Source: Eudromia elegans
Taxonomy: Eukaryota > Chordata > Aves > Tinamiformes > Tinamidae
Assembly: GCA_003342815.1 (NCBI GenBank)
Contig: PTEX01000012.1
Location: 7,008,841-7,072,840 of the forward strand
DNA length: 64,000 nt
Direction: 5' to 3'
Shown here piece by piece: positions 37,722 through 51,535 of the stretch (positions within the stretch are counted from its first letter, which is position 1; every line of letters begins with the position of its first letter). Made by a program: the position numbers and the translations under genes. The notes beneath the pieces are model-generated. The model ran no database searches. It saw only the letters and a program-made list of their open reading frames with translations, and was not told where the DNA came from.

Positions 37722-40700
37722 CTTTTTCCTTCTCACTTCATCTGCTGAACTGGATGCTGTGGCAGAGCACAAACCTGCTCTATCTCCAGATTTCTGTTAG
37801 CAGGTCCTGCAGCTCCTGCACATCAGCAGTTGTGATGCTGATGTCACTCAGCAGCAGCTCCCTGCAGCTCTGTTAGTTTGGCACAACAGATGTGTTTCTC
37901 TTAATGATGCTGTCATTTCCTAGCTGTATGTCTGTAGTCACCTGGCCGGAGAATCATGGGCCTCGTATGGAGGCCAAACACTGTGCTTGGCCCTTATGCC
38001 AGAGGTGTGATCCATTAGGAGCTTGTACGCTTCCCAGTCATTTAACTTTGCAGTTTATAGAATAAAAGGACTATTGTTCACCTGGGAAAAGGCCAAAATC
38101 AGATGGAGTGCCTGGAGCACAGGTCAGGTCGCACAGACCTACCTCCCATGCTCAGTGTAAGCTCCCACCTGATGGAGCACCAGGCTCTGTTTCCCAGCAG
38201 GATCAGGTGTGCTGAAAGCCAGGTGGAAAATGATTGGCAACTTGATGGAAGCACCTCAGTTTCATAAAGGACAAATGAGACAGAATTTCTGCTAGACCAT
38301 TTCTCTAGGAATTAATACAATTATTTTAAAGTGCTCAACATGTAATTTCGTAGGTTTGCACAGCAGAGAAGAAAGTAGCTACGTGGCATTCCTGACAGCA
38401 TCGGCATTGCTGGTGCATTTCATGGCTACAGGTAATTTGCCATCATTGTGAAAAACTTTTAAGTCAGGTTACTCTGAATCATTACTGTTTGTAAAGCTTT
38501 TTAGGCTTGCACTTTCCTCATAGGAAGTGCTTGTTGTGTGATGCTGAAACAAGGACACATGCAGCTCCCATAAGTTAATTCCTGAAAGTGATTCCTTGAT
38601 GGAAGACTGTTCAGAGAAACTTTTGAATGGTGGCAACTTTTTGTGCGAGCTGCTTTTGGTTGGTACAATGTCTGCAGAAAGCAAGTGTCCAAGAAAGCCA
38701 AAAGATAAGAAAACACTGAGCTACTTCCAAATTCAGCTTTTAGCTATACACCATACTTTGCAGGCTCGTATTTGTATTGGAACTCTGTTTCTGGAGCAAG
38801 ACTCTGAATTGCCCATGAGCAACCACGATGTTTGTGTCTACCAGGATGTAGACATGGCACGTGTCTGTCCCAGAGATCTTGCCATTAGGAGCCGCTCCTT
38901 GGTCACTGTGCTGACACTGCCTGCAAATTGCAACTGTTGCATACATTCTGCAGCTTTCCAAGTCAGTGCATCAAGTATATTAATATTTGAAATCAAATTT
39001 ATGTTAACTGTACTCCAGTTGCTCTATGGATATCTATATCCAGTTCCTCATAGATGCTGCTGAGGAACCTGGGAAGAATTGGAGCTTAGTCATATGTTTG
39101 GGTGAATGTTTAGAAGTGCTTAGATTATTCAGTTCATAACTGTAGTCCTCTAATATCTGTTATCTTGTGGGCCATACTGTTGAAAAGACCTCTGATTAGG
39201 GCTGCAAAAACAGCAACAGTTAGGCATATTCAGTAAGACTTTTTTATTTAGCTAGCTGTTTGCAGTTCAGACACATAGACCAGTGAAGGCTTAGGCGAAG
39301 TGATTGATTTTTGAATAGCATGAAGATGATTATCCAACCAAAAATACATCCAAGTGGCTCACTTTATTTTCTTCATTTGCTGATCTGCCCTCAGAGCTAA
39401 GCCTGGATTTCTCAGAGCTGTTTCAACCCTCTTTGCAGTCCACTGGAAACTTTAAGTCTTCTCCTCGAGCCGTTCCTGTTAATGAGACGACGCTGGGAGT
39501 TAAGCCACAAAGGAGATGGGTTTGTGTAAGTCGGTGGGGTTTGTCAGCTGGAAACTACCAGTATTGTCTGAAGAAGAGCTGATTAATGCAGCTAAGCCAA
39601 GTAAATCTTCCTGCCCGCATCTTGCTGACCACAAAACAAGGTGCCTGTGGTCTAAGTCATCTCAGTTGGCCCCAGCAAGGTGCTAGTGATCATGATGTCC
39701 TGAGAGGCCCTGTGAAAGCTGGTGTGAAAGGCAAGGCAAGAAGAGGGACTTAGACTCTATTGGGAATGAAATAGGGAGAGGAGGAAGAGCTGCTACCATG
39801 GGATGTGAGTTCACTGTGGAACAAAACCTCAGGAAAGGTATTTCTGCTGCTCGTTTAACTCCAGGTGGGCCACGTTTCAGGAGCAGATTTCCGTCTGATA
39901 TCTTGGTCCCACCTCGGTGTTCAATGACGTTGCTTATTCTTCAAAGGATCCTTTGTGAAATGGTTGGCAACCCTTTGAGAAACCTCGTAACTAAGCCACT
40001 GGGAAACAGTTCTGCAAGTTACCGTGGAAGGAAATGAGTTGAATGTTAGCTAAAAACAAACCCAGGGGCGAAGAGTGAGAAAATACGTGACAGGAGAAGT
40101 AATGTATAACTTTAAATGGAATGAGGAGATAATTTTACAACAGAATTGGTACAGTATGCTTCTACCCTTTGCATTTCTTTAACATCTTGGAGATTTTTTG
40201 TTGTTGTTTTTGTTTTTCTCTTGACTAGATGAATTTCATGAATTTTCTTTTTCCGTATCATTATGCATGCTCTCACACTCTTAAAAAAACAAAATGCAAT
40301 TACTATATGGAGATGAATGTTCATGAATCTAGCTATATATTTAAATAAATTTTGTTCTGTGGTTTTTCAGTGGTATGACTTTGAAGGTATATGCTGAATA
40401 TCCAGATAGTTCTGATGAGATTTAAATGGCACACTTTCAAGCCCAAAGGACTTAAAAGAGGGCTTTTATGATTCAATTGTGGTTTTTAAAGGACATAAGT
40501 ACATTGCTGAGTCAAAAGAAACCATTTTTCCTCCTGTCTGTTTTGGACTGCAGGGAGAAGTGTTAGACTATCAAATTATTTTAAACAGGACAATTTTGAT
40601 TACAGTTCAGAAAGAGCTTGCATATTTTTTAGTTAGTCACAGTGATTTGGTCACGATTGCAAATGCCTTTTGTTACTTGGAAATGAAATTTCAGAGGTTT

Positions 40701-42681
40701 TAAGGTCTGGTGTTCTGTCTGTCAAGTAATGCTCTCCACTTGCTTTTACAAATTCCTTTTCTTTAGAAATCAATACTCTTTCCATTTTCTCAAACAAGAT
40801 GAAACAGTCTTCCTCCTTTGCTCTTCCTTTATTTCTCTCACCCCCTTCCATTTATGTATGGCACAGAAGAATGGAACCAAATGTTTGCATAATGACACCT
40901 AATATGTTTATACTTGAAAGGACAGTATTTAAAGTACTCAGTCATGTGGATCTGTCCAGATGAAAAGCTCAGTCGCAGCGTAAAGTGTTTTGGGGTTACA
41001 TGCTTAACATTCCTCACAGAAACACATGAAAGCTCAAGTATTTCAAAAGCAATCTGAATGTTTTATGCTCCAGTACGCTGATGGATCAGAAGCAGAAACA
41101 GCGTGTCACCTTTCTGTCGAAGAAAGGATACTTGCAGAAAAACACAATTTCTGTGGCGTGATGCAAGTTACCTTGAGCGTTAGCTAGATGGCACTGGAAC
41201 ACATTCGTGCTGCTGCGATCAAGTGACTTGTTTGGAACATGGTCTTTGTTAACATAAAGTTCAGTAATCAAGTACCTCTTAGCTACTTCTTTTCTAATCA
41301 TAAATAAATAGAAGATTTTTATTTGCTTGTTTGTTTGCTCTGTCTCCTTTTTAAGAGTGGTCCTGATTGCACAACCCTTCCCCTATTGGGTAATCATGTT
41401 GTCAGAAAGACAATACGGGATACATAATACAGGAATTTCTGCAGCCTTAATGTTTTTGGGGAGTCCTTATTTTAGCACACAAAGTATACGCTTTTCTTGC
41501 CCACAAGCCTGTGAAAGGACATTTTGCTGGCTGCAGCTACAGAGGGACTATGTGCTTAGCATTAATGACATGTTAAAATATGAACTCTGCATGAATTGCA
41601 GTTGTGGTATGAGAGAGAATTGCACTCCAAGAAGTTAACTTCCCGCAGTAATAGCTACATCATCAGAAATGACTAGAAATAACCTCACCTCGGGGTAAGC
41701 TGCTGTCTTGATTTGAATAATGTTAGGAAGTACTCAAAACACAGGTGAATTGCTGCAAAATAGAGTTTACATATAGCTTCAGGGTGAAAATGAACAAACT
41801 ATAGCAGTCAAAAGGCACAGATCCAGCACTGTTTCCTCATCATATGTGCTCATCCAGGAAAGGACTTTTTTCCTGCAAAATCCTGAGGCAGTCTGCATTA
41901 TTCTGCCCTCATCCACAGCAAGCGAAAGGACCTTAACATACATTTCTGCTGTCTCCCCACCTACCTCCTTATCCATGTAGCTGTCAACCATTTTTAGAAC
42001 TGACCTTATGAAATGTTAAACCACTTGTAAACAACCGGGCATTTGTTTAAGGAGCTTTCTAGTAGTAGGGTTTTTTTTTCTTTTCTTTTTTAAGGTATGG
42101 ATGATGCACAGCAAAGGTGGTTATCAGGTTCTTGTCCCTAAAAGAAATAATTAAAAGCAATAATTGAAGCTAGTGGGCACTGCAGGTCATGAGTTTTATC
42201 CTTAACTCGCCCAAATTCCAACCTGGGGGGTGTAGGGACCCCTCTAGGAAGATTTTAACTCCCACTGGGATCCCAGACAAACCCACCCCCGCCCTTAGGG
42301 GCTTCAGCTCTCCCCCACCGAGTGCTGAGCCAGGCTTCCTCCCAGCTGGGCCTTCCTCTTCCTCCTGACCTTGCAGAAATGCTAGTTTCTTTGTTTCCTT
42401 AATTAGAAAATGCTGTATGTTAGTTGATCTTTTCTATTTGGAAAAGGACATCAGTGAATAAAAAGTTGCCTTTTTATTAGTTGTTTTCCTTTCTTTTGAG
42501 GCCAAAAAAGATGACGTTTTTAAAGCAAGTGGCAAGCCTCAGTACGCAAAGTTGTTTTGGTTCTTTCGAGAAGATTTGCAATGACTTTTACTGGAGGCTG
42601 GCAAGTTTTCCTCAGCATTTTAATCTTGTGATTTGTCCCAGTCAGAGTTTTGAGGCACATCCTGCCTGTACTACGACGACC

Positions 42682-42714
42682 TTGAATCTGTAAAACTGCA
42701 TTGAATCTGTAAAA
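42682..42714. repeat. 14-bp direct repeat, period 19
   Basis: TTGAATCTGTAAAA occurs at 42682-42695 and 42701-42714, separated by five bases. It is a small local duplication. Confidence 0.85.
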
Positions 42715-45700
42715 TCGGGAGAGGGAGTTGAGAACACAACATACTAAAATAGGGCAAGCAGACAGTCTTGCAGAAAAGAGAGCTCAGATTTGCGGGTTAA
42801 ATGATCTAATAGCATTTGAAAATATGTTTCCACATGGAGTCCTGAAAAGCCAAGGCCTCTCCTAGTTCTGTGCAGGTTCTTCATGGTCTCCTGTGGGTCT
42901 TTAAGAAAAGTCTGTCCGCTGTCCCTGGGACCTAATTTCCTACTTTTCTTAAACAGTCTCATGGCTCTCATCATCCTGGCTTCGTGCTGAGCCTTTTTTG
43001 GAGTTTGCTCCCTTGGAGAAAGGGTAACCTCCTTTTCCTTCAGAGCATCCCCCTTGAACCAGCGCATATGGAATGGGCAGACAGGCAGCCCCGTTCACTT
43101 CTGTGAAGCCTCAGCCTTTAGCAAAGCACATGCCATCTGTAAACTGTGAGCAACGAGTTACACACTTGGAACAGCTGTCCCAGTAGGATCTCAACTTTCA
43201 GAGGAAAGAAAAATAAAAGCAATATACATAGTCCTTATGGTTTTGGCCAACGCTTAAGAATGTAAACCTTTTTAATCTGGGTTTTCAGAAGGCAAGTAAC
43301 AAAAGTGGGTTTTCAGGTTTTCTAGCCTTCTAGTGGTAACATTGGGAGTCTGTGGGTTTGACAGGAGCGCGCCCAGACCCAACTGTTCGCATTCCTTTCG
43401 GAGGGAGGTCAGCTGCAGCCTGCCAGCGGCGGCTGTAGGAAGCATTCTGTGTAATTTAACTATTGATTTAAGAACATTTTTATTTATTCTTGTAGCACGT
43501 GGCAAATATGTAAGCCCTAGGGATAGATCCAGAGGAGAGGCACAGTTGATCCTAAACTGTCACGTTTGCTCAGTACCAAAAGGCTGTCTTCAGATCCTGT
43601 TCACTTGCCACTTATGGTCAAAGAGAGTCCCTATGTGCCATAATTAAGTCCTTAAGAGGCTACTTTTAGGACAAGCTGGGCTCCTGACAAGTTTATGTGC
43701 AGAGCTCCTTGAAAGTCCACTTGAGCTTATGGATCCCACCTTCCGTACGCCAGAGATCGCAGAAGATTATGTCTTCCTCCTAAGACATTATGCCTGCCTT
43801 ATGCAATGAAGTAATCATGCATACTGAGATGAATATTAAATTAAATATTTTCTTAATGAGATAGCAGAGCCCAGACTGCCTCCAAAACAGAGGAGTCAGG
43901 TCCTGCTTAGTCATCCTCTTCTATTATCAGTTGGAAACCTGATTATTGTATGGGAATTGGAAAGAGAAATAGAAAAGAGAGAAAAAAAAAAAAGACAATC
44001 TTAGGAGGATAATATCTGTGTGGTTTGGTGTCTGTCATAAGAAGGAAAGATAGAAATAGGGCAGTTCTTATTTTCTTATGAAAAGGAAAGCATTTTTGAT
44101 GATTCTAGAAGGTCACTGAGTAAAGAGAAGGAAAATGACATGCTTTCTAAAACTGTATCTGCTTTCAAATCAGTAGGTGATTAAAAAACAGAGGTAGTGG
44201 AATTTTCAGCATTGTGATATTTTCATTCTTTTCTGACTCTAGGCTTTACTATTTGAAATACTCAGAATTTTTATGTCCCAATAGTCAGAAATCTGTGATT
44301 ACCAATATAACAACGCAGCAGTATTTAAGCAGGTAGCTTCAGGAAAGTATGCATATCACTCCGGGGAATTCCATTTTCCTTTACAGTCTTGTTCTTACTT
44401 AGCTATGGAAATTGTGACTTTGTGATTTTCAGTAACTGGAAAAAATGGCAAAATCCCTTCCAGTGACTACAGAAATATTTAGCAGTTGTCATCCCTGCAT
44501 GTATCTTCGTTAATGATTTTTATGGTCTCATGCTGTTAAGAGGAATTTTAATGAAACTTGGATGGATGTAAATTAGAGATGTTAGCCTTTGCAAGTAATA
44601 TTTTTCATCACTGAAATAATATTTTTAGCTAGGTAAATCCATAATGAGTGAATAGTTCTAGTCTTCAAAGTTTTGGGGTTTTTTTTTTAGTTTAATCTTT
44701 AAAGGTTATCCTCTTCTTACTTATTTTTTTTCTTAAGCAAGGCTGCACTGCATTGATTGGCAAAGTTGAGAAGTGCATAAATGATTAACAGCTTCTGACT
44801 TTTTACAGTCTAGTTGTTCCCAGGAAAATCAATTGTGTGTTCAAACCTTTTCTGTGATATCTCAGGGAACATAATGCTAAAAAATTGCAGGTAGCTTGTG
44901 ACAGTGGTACTTGTTAAACCGTAATTCAAAGCAAAAAAAGGCAGCTTGGAATGCGTTATGTGGAAATCAACTGTGTACTCATGAGAAAGTTGGAATAAAA
45001 AAAGAAAAATAAAGAAGCTTGAAATGAAGAAGGGTGTTCATGCCATGTCTGTCCACCCACATAGGATATTTAAACTGTTGGCTGGGCATTTTGGCATCCT
45101 GTTCTTCCTTTTCTTTTTTAGTGACTGTGGAGGTTTATAGCTTTGAGGGTGGATGGACAGGAGCTGGCTCTGGAGATGTTGGCACTGGGAGAGTCTCATC
45201 ATGTTAAGTGCTGTGGTTGTTTCTTTTGTGCCCACCTGGGATAGGCAGAGTTTAGAAGACCGGGAACTAGCCAAACTGCAGATGCTGGCCACTGCTCTGA
45301 GAGCACATGTGCACAGGGTCAAAGACAGAGAAGGGATAAAACAAAAGGAAAAAAGGGGTCACAGAGGTTTCCATACTTCTTTTTTTTTCAACCCCCATGT
45401 TCAAATATATTTTGATCTCTTTTCCTTTACATTGTCATTAATTTTGAATAGCTCTGTTATTACTTTTGCTCTCTCTCACCTCCACTCGCTTTAATCCATT
45501 CCCTTCTCTTCAGGAACTTGAGTTGCTTTTTATTTCAACCATTTCTGGTCTCCTTTATCTAAATGTCTTGGCTTTTTCTTTCTTCTTTTACCCTCACCAC
45601 CTGGTTTATGATTCTAATTTCTCTTTCTTAAAATATTAATTTATTTTACTTTTGGGATTTGCTTCCATTTCTACTGTACTTTTGGCTTTTTACCCCACAT

Positions 45701-48700
45701 CTTCCCCCACAAAGAAAACCCAGTCCTTTGAAATTTCTTCATTTATAATTATTTTATTTTAAGGAAGCATTATTACTCTGGCCATTCCTATGTGAAGCAA
45801 GAATCTAATAAAAACACTGGGCAAATTCTTAATGTATTCCTGTTGTATAGTGCTCAAAGCCTCATTTCTTCTTTGCACGTTTTAGCTGAAAACTGCGTAA
45901 TAGTAAGAATGGTCTTTTTGTAACTAAAATTGCCTTGATTTGTGTGGACCTTTCTTTTTTTGACATCATTGTCAATGTGGTGGTCTAAAAATATAAAGTT
46001 TATGGGAAGAGGTAATCTCTTTTATTAGACCAGCTGTCCGTTTTTGGTCCTTTTTTTTTCCCAATTATATCTGAGCGTTTTCTAGCTGTGCTGCTTGCTG
46101 TCCTAAAAGAAGCGCTCTCTCCCTTGCCTTGCTCAATATGTAAGAACAATAAATTTTGAATCTTTTTTCTTAGCGAGATACTGACAAGTCAGGTAACCGA
46201 TGACAATTCAAAACCAATTAGGTCTTTTAAATCACTTTAGCTGGACTTGCTTCATGTCTGTGTACCTGAATACTTAAATTATAAAATCCTGGAACAGTAA
46301 ATAGCAGATAATATTATATTTGGGCTTCCTGGGGACCCATGTTGGATCTTGTTAAACACTAGGCATAAAGGTGTACTTTTCCTTTTCCAAAAGCAACATT
46401 GCATTTCTGTCTAGTAAGTGGTGGAAGCAAACAGTAAAAGTTGTTGTAGTCCAAGAAAAACGAGTATAAACTGACTGAAAACACTTAGGCTAGATATGTA
46501 TGCAGCAGAAGCATGTCAAAAGAAAATTTCCAGATCTCAAAGAGGCTGGTACTTTTCGGGAGAGTCATCCCTTATTATTTGTATAAATGACATTTACTGC
46601 AGAGCCTCTTTGTGCTCTGTAGAAACATCTTTGTAGAATATTGCTCCTCTCACAAGTCAAATGTTAAATTTAGAGGCAGCAGGGAAGAGTTAGAGAAAAA
46701 AAGAAGTAGAAAATGAGGTACTTAATGCAGCATATTTATGTCAGAACTCATGGTAGAAGAATCATCTCAGTCTGGTTTCGGGCGTGATTCATCATAGTAT
46801 TTTTAGCAAGACGTTGGAAAAATGCTGACTTTGGGGAGTGATCAGAGGGAGACATTCTACTTGTGCTGGAGAGATTGAATAGGTTTCAGAGGGAGTTTTA
46901 AGACACTTCTGAAAGAAGGGACTGATGAGATGGTGGTGGGTGTATGGGCGGAGTGGATAGTTTGAAGGGTAGACAGAACACTGGCAGTGGAGGGGTTCAT
47001 CTTAAGTGTCTGAAAGTCCTCAGGGAGCTGAAGATGTGCAAACTTGTAAGGGGGAAGGAAATATATCACAGAATTTCCAGCAAGATGAATGAGTTTGTAC
47101 CTTTATTCGCTCAACAGCTTGTGAAACTCCTGTACTGACCTTGGAAAAAAAGCACCTTGTGCAAAATGGATACTTGGACTGCAAGGGCAGGAAGGACTTT
47201 TGTCGCCAAGTATTCCTTCCTTCAGGATAATGGATCGGGGACGTCTTATGTTAATAAAAGTTATGCAACTTTCATGCTTATTGGAGCTTCATTTGTTTTC
47301 AAAGATTTAGAAAATGGATGATGAAATGTTACTAAAAGAAAATGGAATAACCGCAGCTGAACTCATGTTGGTGTTTCCAGCTCAATATGTAGAAAAAGCA
47401 GAGATGTGCGTGTGCATCATTGCAGCAGATGTCAAGAGCACAACTGCCCGAATTGGTGTTCTTAGAACATCAGTCTTTGTTTGATTGAGGGACGTCTATG
47501 GAGGTCAGGGCGCAACTGCTCACTCTGGAATGAAACCTTCATCAGCAAATGAAATAATGTAATTTAGAAACTGGGTTATTAGCTTCTAACATGTCATTAT
47601 GTGCCCATTTCATGCATGGGACTATGGCATTTTCTAGCAGTGTTGAAGACAGGGTGTTGCTTTAATGTGACTTGGAGTGAGAGGAAGACTTGAGGATGGG
47701 CACAGTTTAATATGAGTCAATAGTGTCCTTACTTTCTCTCTGAGGAAGAGCATGTTGTAAGGGGGCAGGTAATTTTTGCTACCGAGAAGCACAGAAATTC
47801 TGCTTTATTTGTTATCTTTCTGCTCTTTTGTTGCTTCTTTGCCAGCCTTGCTTCAGGGCACAAGTTTGTCTTTTTTTGCATTTTGGAGTCTCTGACCTTA
47901 CTTCAACCTACCGACTAAGCTTCACTTTGTTATATGAAACTAAGTCGATCTGCTAATCTCTACAAATCTGTATTTCATATTTGAGGCTCCTTATTGAAAA
48001 CAACCCAAAAGCTCAAAATAGGAACAGCTTTGAGGAATTTTTTATTTTGATGGTTTTACTTTAGCAGAAACACTCAGTGATGTGGATGTCTGCATTATAT
48101 AATATATCCTCTTCCAAATCCTGTCTTCCGTGGGTTTGCAAAGAAATCCCACATTCATTAAATGACTTTCTAGTACAATAACTTGGAGAGAGAACTGCTG
48201 TCCTTCAGCCTTCCCACTGAGTCAAGTCTCATAGTAAATCATCTCTTTACGGTTCCAAAATGCTGGTCTCCCAAACTTCCTTCCTTAACGAGACTGGAAT
48301 GAGTTTCCTGATGGCGGCTGTTTGCACCAGAGCCACACACAGCAAAGACAGTCTCCTCTCATCTGTTGTAGTTTATTTTCTTGATGCAGGAATTATTTGC
48401 AATGCAGCAGCCCACAAACCAAGAGTTAATAGCAAGGCTGTGTGTACATGTGAATGCATGTGTGCAAGCAAAATTAATTACCTTTGCACCTTTTTTCTTT
48501 TTTTTTTTTTTCTCTCTTTTCCTCCCTTGCATTTTTTTTAGTCCAAAAAGAATGGATAAACTTACGTAACACAAATATTTTGATGGTAGAACTGAATATA
48601 TTTAGCAAAAATTAATTTCCTTAATTCTCCTAAAAGGATATTTTTTCCACATTTCCTTCGTAAAAGTTGGTTTCCTTCATAAGAACTAAACTGATCTGAC

Positions 48701-48859
48701 CAGAGTTCATTGTGTGGTGGGAAATGATAAAGATCTTATTTTAAGCTTATTTATTTTAGATTACTGTGCAGGCTTTCAGCTAATGTAGTTGGTTAGGGGC
48801 TTCCGCACACCCTTCTCAATACCAGTAATTGAACTCCTTGAAGTATTTCAGCCCCTGTT

Positions 48860-49100
48860 TGGTTGAGCTGTATCTTGTTATTGGTTTACAGGACATTGCC
48901 AACTGCTTCATTTCTTCTCATTAGCTTAATGGGGAATAATGAGTCACCCCGCGATATGAAGTAAGTTTTGTCATCTGTACTCTGGCCCGCCATGTGCCAT
49001 TTCCCTTCTGTATTTGGCTTATTAAGGATTTGATCTTGCATTACCAAGGTCAGTAATAGCTTTACCTTTAACTCTGCTTGACTCTGGATCACACCTTAAT
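48860..49100. promoter_or_regulatory. Candidate conserved noncoding element in intron 2
   Basis: Repeat-free sequence carries TCATTAGCTTAATGGGG near 48919 and ATAATGAGTCACCCCG near 48936; the latter includes TGAGTCA, the AP-1/MAF-type core. The call rests on motif density only. Confidence 0.25.
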
Positions 49101-50744
49101 AGGGCAGTTCATGATTTTAAAAGGGTTACATTTAAATATCTTTTTAAATAACCTTTTGAAAAGGTGTTTAGGCAAAGGGCAGAAATAAATGAACTCTAAA
49201 AATAGAAAGATTTTATCTCCATCATATTTCATGTGTAGGGAAGCAAGGTCCATTCAAAACTTTCCATTATTTTGCTCAAGCCCACTGCTGAGCAAATTTC
49301 TATCAAAGTGTTGTCAGTTTTTTTTACTAATTAAATATTCTCATATGTTTGTGCATTTCTATGACCATGGTATCTTTGCAGCACTCCTTGCCGGTATCAT
49401 CATGTAGTTGTTATTTATGTAGCTAGCAAGTTCTGTTTGCTGCAAAATGTTTAATTTGTTCTCTCGATTCATTTTCTACTAGGTTTTCATTCCAATTTCT
49501 ATTTAGTATATTCAATATGGAATGAATACAAAGAGCTTCTGCAAAAATTAGCCCAGGACATAGCAAGGTCCCTCTTCTTCTTCAGTCTTTGAGTAAGAAA
49601 GAAAGAAATTGCAAGAAAGTAACCTGTTCTGATGAAAAAGGGGAAAAAATAAAAAGCTCTTATTAAAATGTTAATTTCTACAGTATTACTGGTCAAGCCA
49701 TAAAAGGCTAGGTTTCCCTTTTTTTTCCTTCTTCCTCTCTTTTTAATATTTTATTCTTCAAATGCCTAAGCCTGTGTCTCCAGAATATTGTTGCCAGGGC
49801 TCTGTAGACCCCTGGTTGGCCAAATGGGAAGGAAAACCAGGCTAGATGACCAAGGTGGCTTGCAGAGGTGCTCCAGACAGGTGTTTCGATTGAGGGTATG
49901 AGAGAAGTTCCTCACAATATGTTTGGAAAACGAAGCTTTTCATTTGTAGTGGTGACCTACTACTTTCTACCGCTATCTCTGAATTGCCTTTAATCTGCTG
50001 TAGGCGACGGCTTTTGATAAATTTGATAAATTATCTGCACCAATAAGAGCTGTAAATAATCCTTTGCAAAGGAAAAAAAGTAACAACTTCTCATGACCTT
50101 AAGAGGATCTTGCTTCTATAAATGTCCCTGTGAGCTAAATTTTAGGTTTTGTGTTTCATAAGACGGGATTTCAGTATTCTCGGTGTTCTCTTTGAAAAAT
50201 ATTTGTGCATTTAAGTTTCACCTTGTTAAAAGAATTGTTAAAAGAATTAAAAGTTCATGCTTAAAAAGGATACCTCTTATTTCTTTTGAATATGGTTACA
50301 AGACAACATCACTGCTTGTTCTTTCCCTATATTTTTAAATTCGCAAATGAATTTTTGAAATACCGTAATTTTTGTAGTGGCAGATGAAAAACAAAGGAAC
50401 ACATAGATGCTGCTTGTTTTCCATGGTAGAAATTATATTTTGTAGCCCTATGGACTTCCAACTGTTGGACCTCTGTTATATCTGGGCAGCTTGTTCTGTC
50501 AAAACTAGAGCATACTTGTTATTTATGCCATATATGGGATTTGATACTGAGGGTCTCCTCCCAGCTGGATTGGTAAAGCTGCCTTGTCCTTGCCAGAGGC
50601 TCAGTTTGGAATTAAGTGACCTTTCTTGCTTGTAAAATCCATTTACTTTTGTTAGTTGTGAAGTTTGGGCCTGCTTGCAGTTTGGAATGGCTTACGGTGT
50701 TTGTATTTCTCTGTCGCTGAGCACTCAGTGTGCTGGTGGGCTTT

Positions 50745-51115
50745 GATTTTCCCGTGGTGTAGGAGACACGCGAGACGTGCCGTGGTGGCTTCAGGCACTG
50801 CCGGATGCATGAGATGGCAGGGACGCCCCTGCTTTGTCCCTGTCCCTCCTGTACGTTGCACAGTGGAGCAGAACAAGCTCCCTTTGGAAGAGGACGAGCG
50901 TCGCCATCACTTCAGGTGATGATGGGGGCTTCTGTACGTTGCCAGCCTTTGTTGTTCGCACGGTGCCAGCAGTTGGAAAGCGCTGCCAGGCTGCGTTTCC
51001 TGCACCCAGCAAGGCAGGTGTAAATCTGAAGCACCCCATGGGCTTCAACCTTGTGTGCTCATGGCCCGCAGGGAGCGGGCAGCTCTGCAGCAGGCAGCCT
51101 TCCCCGGGGTTGGGT
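50745..51115. other. GC/CpG-enriched patch in intron 2
   Basis: About 370 bp is clearly GC-richer than its flanks, with CpGs in GACACGCGAGACGTGCCG, GACGAGCGTCGCC and GGAAAGCGCTGCC. A perfect 6-bp hairpin (CATCAC-TTCAG-GTGATG) lies within it near 50908. Open frames on both strands are a by-product of composition. The TTTTA array starts about 190 bp downstream. Confidence 0.45.
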
Positions 51116-51302
51116 TGACTCCTGTTGCAAATACAGTGCCAAGGCTTGCCATCTTTGCACGCGTTGTTTGGCTCTCCTAACATGCTGATAATATGTCACG
51201 TAAAAAAAATGACCTTTTTCCATGTTTATTATGTATGCTGTTAGCTCTTTGCAGTGTCTTAATTGGATTATTTCCTTTTAGTCTTGCTTTTGCTTAGCTT
51301 CC

Positions 51303-51535
51303 TATTTTATTTTATTTTATTTTATTTTATTTTATTTTATTTTATTTTATTTTATTTTATTTTATTTTATTTATTTTATTTTATTTTATTTTATTTTATT
51401 TTATTTTATTTTATTTTATTTTATTTTATTTTANTTTATTTTATTTATTTTATTTTATTTTATTTTATTTTATTTTATTTTATTTTATTTTATTTTATTT
51501 TATTTTATTTTATTTTATTTTATTTTTATTTATTT
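51303..51535. repeat. (TTTTA)n pentanucleotide array with unresolved base
   Basis: About 46 units of TTTTA span some 230 bp, with an N at 51434. Two identical unit-shortening interruptions (TTTTATTTATTTTA) occur, near 51367 and near 51442, and the array ends in TTTTTATTTATTTTC. The apparent 108-codon frame across it is a translation artefact. The array is intronic and in the TTTTA orientation of the TMTC2 transcript. Confidence 0.98.

Larger units (their letters stand above)
37722..51302 (+). other. TMTC2: Intron 2 of TMTC2, middle part B
   Basis: No gene is recognised. It includes a 155-codon + frame at 38596-39063 without a known domain, a C-rich stretch at about 42220-42370, a 14-bp direct repeat at 42682-42714, a T-rich tract near 48490-48512, a possible conserved element at 48860-49100 and a CpG-enriched patch at 50745-51115. 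Confidence 0.7.

Noticed and set aside
42220-42370. C-rich stretch considered as a CpG island or G-quadruplex site
   Set aside because: It is rich in C but poor in CpG, and the G-runs on the minus strand are too irregularly spaced for a confident quadruplex call.
49775-49870. Possible CR1 tail (AGGCTAGATGACC)
   Set aside because: Only about 15 bases resemble CR1 and the expected CCTTCCA...ATTCT ending is absent.
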